DNA of 6,882 bases from Ignavibacteriaceae bacterium. GTDB taxonomy: Bacteria; Bacteroidota; Ignavibacteria; Ignavibacteriales; Ignavibacteriaceae. The notes beneath the pieces were generated by a model. The model saw only the letters and a program-made list of their open reading frames with translations. It ran no database searches and was not told where the DNA came from. The stretch spans positions 1 through 6,882 of the forward strand of contig JAPHUI010000306.1 of NCBI GenBank assembly GCA_026193755.1. The letters are read 5' to 3'. How positions within the stretch are numbered: the first letter of the stretch is position 1; each line of letters opens with the position of its first letter. The position numbers and the translations under genes are program-made. Below, in pieces: positions 6,294 to 6,882 of the stretch.

Positions 6294-6882
6294 TTGGAAA
6301 TAAATTTTCTCAGGTATTTTACTCTTAAAAGAGCAGCTAACGCGATAAAGATAATTAGCTCATTTTACCTTTCCCGATTTACAGGTAAGTCAGTAGTGTG
6401 GGGAATGCCAATTTCTTATTCGATTGAACCTACTAATTATTGTAATCTGCAATGCCCAGAATGCCCTTCTGGATTAGGGACTCTCACTCGTCCTCTCGGA
6501 TTACTCAAGCAAGATGACTTTAAGAAGCTTGTTGATGAAATAAAAGATACGGCTTTCTATATCCAACTATTTTTTCAGGGTGAACCGTATATAAACAAAA
6601 ATCTTCCTGAGATGATACGATATGCTCAATCAAAAAATATTTATATATCAATCAGTACCAACGGACATTTTATAAATGAGAAAAATGTAAATTTTGTTTT
6701 GGATAATGCACCCGATAAACTAATTTTTTCAGTCGACGGATTGGATGAAGAGAGCTATCAAAAATATCGTGTTGGTGGAACTTTTAAGCAAGCTGTAGAG
6801 GGTCTTCGATCTTTAATTAAAAGAAAGAAAGAAAGAAGGTTGAAGAAACCGTTTGTGGAATTTCAGTTTATTGTAATGAAGC
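6294..6882 (+). CDS. Radical SAM protein, probably SPASM-domain type, 3' end missing
   Basis: The frame is open from after a stop at 6243-6245 to the window end, giving 196 codons from TTG 6294. The radical SAM cluster motif CxxxCxxC is at Cys50, Cys54 and Cys57 (YCNLQCPECPSG), binding the 4Fe-4S cluster that cleaves S-adenosylmethionine. FQGEP at 94-98 takes the place of the GGEP motif; STNGH (121-125) and SVDG (146-149) are further barrel strands. The residues just before the cluster, SRFTGKSVVWG then SIEPT, and the text RPLG after it, look like Bacteroidota radical SAM/SPASM proteins of about 350 residues, so the auxiliary-cluster domain would lie beyond the edge. Its substrate is unknown. 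ATG 6405 would remove the conserved lead-in, so TTG 6294 is preferred although no Shine-Dalgarno precedes it. An AAAG repeat lies at 6820-6835. Confidence 0.85.
   Translation, partial: MEINFLRYFTLKRAANAIKIISSFYLSRFTGKSVVWGMPISYSIEPTNYCNLQCPECPSGLGTLTRPLGLLKQDDFKKLVDEIKDTAFYIQLFFQGEPYINKNLPEMIRYAQSKNIYISISTNGHFINEKNVNFVLDNAPDKLIFSVDGLDEESYQKYRVGGTFKQAVEGLRSLIKRKKERRLKKPFVEFQFIVMK
6820..6835 (+). repeat. Four-copy AAAG tetranucleotide tract inside the radical SAM gene
   Basis: Four perfect AAAG units run in the coding frame and encode part of a basic stretch, KRKKERR. Gain or loss of one unit would shift the frame. Four copies is short for a phase-variable tract, so it may simply reflect Lys/Arg codons in AT-rich DNA. 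Confidence 0.6.

Overview
The window is AT-rich bacterial chromosomal DNA packed with housekeeping genes. The best guess for its source is the Bacteroidota/Chlorobiota/Ignavibacteriota group, with Ignavibacteria-like bacteria favoured. The reasons are a BshC enzyme for bacillithiol-type thiols, a class II-type EPSP synthase, a DeoC with an N-terminal extension, few Shine-Dalgarno sequences, and a SPASM-type radical SAM protein resembling ones common in Bacteroidota. This placement is inference from protein flavour, not a computed phylogeny. No phage, transposon, CRISPR, rRNA or tRNA signal was seen.

Layout. From 1 to 4532 six genes run on the plus strand, with overlaps or gaps of no more than 17 bases, so they probably form one transcription unit that starts left of the window. 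They are a YmdB-family phosphodiesterase (5' end cut off), folD, deoC, a small HicB-like protein, trmH and aroA. From 6154 back to 4529 bshC runs on the minus strand. It meets aroA tail to tail, and the two stop codons share one TTAA. After a 139-base divergent intergenic region (6155-6293), a radical SAM gene runs right and is cut by the window edge.

Function. The operon mixes one-carbon metabolism (FolD), deoxynucleoside catabolism (DeoC), tRNA ribose methylation (TrmH), the shikimate pathway (AroA) and a probable cyclic-nucleotide or RNA-linked phosphodiesterase (YmdB type). The shared logic seems to be general growth rather than one pathway. BshC makes the low-molecular-weight thiol used for redox balance. 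The radical SAM protein has no assignable substrate.

No convincing undescribed system is present. The parts most worth a second look are the orphan HicB-like protein inside a housekeeping operon, the Cys-containing N-terminal extension of DeoC, the non-ATG starts of trmH and the radical SAM gene, and the nested inverted repeats in the bshC leader.
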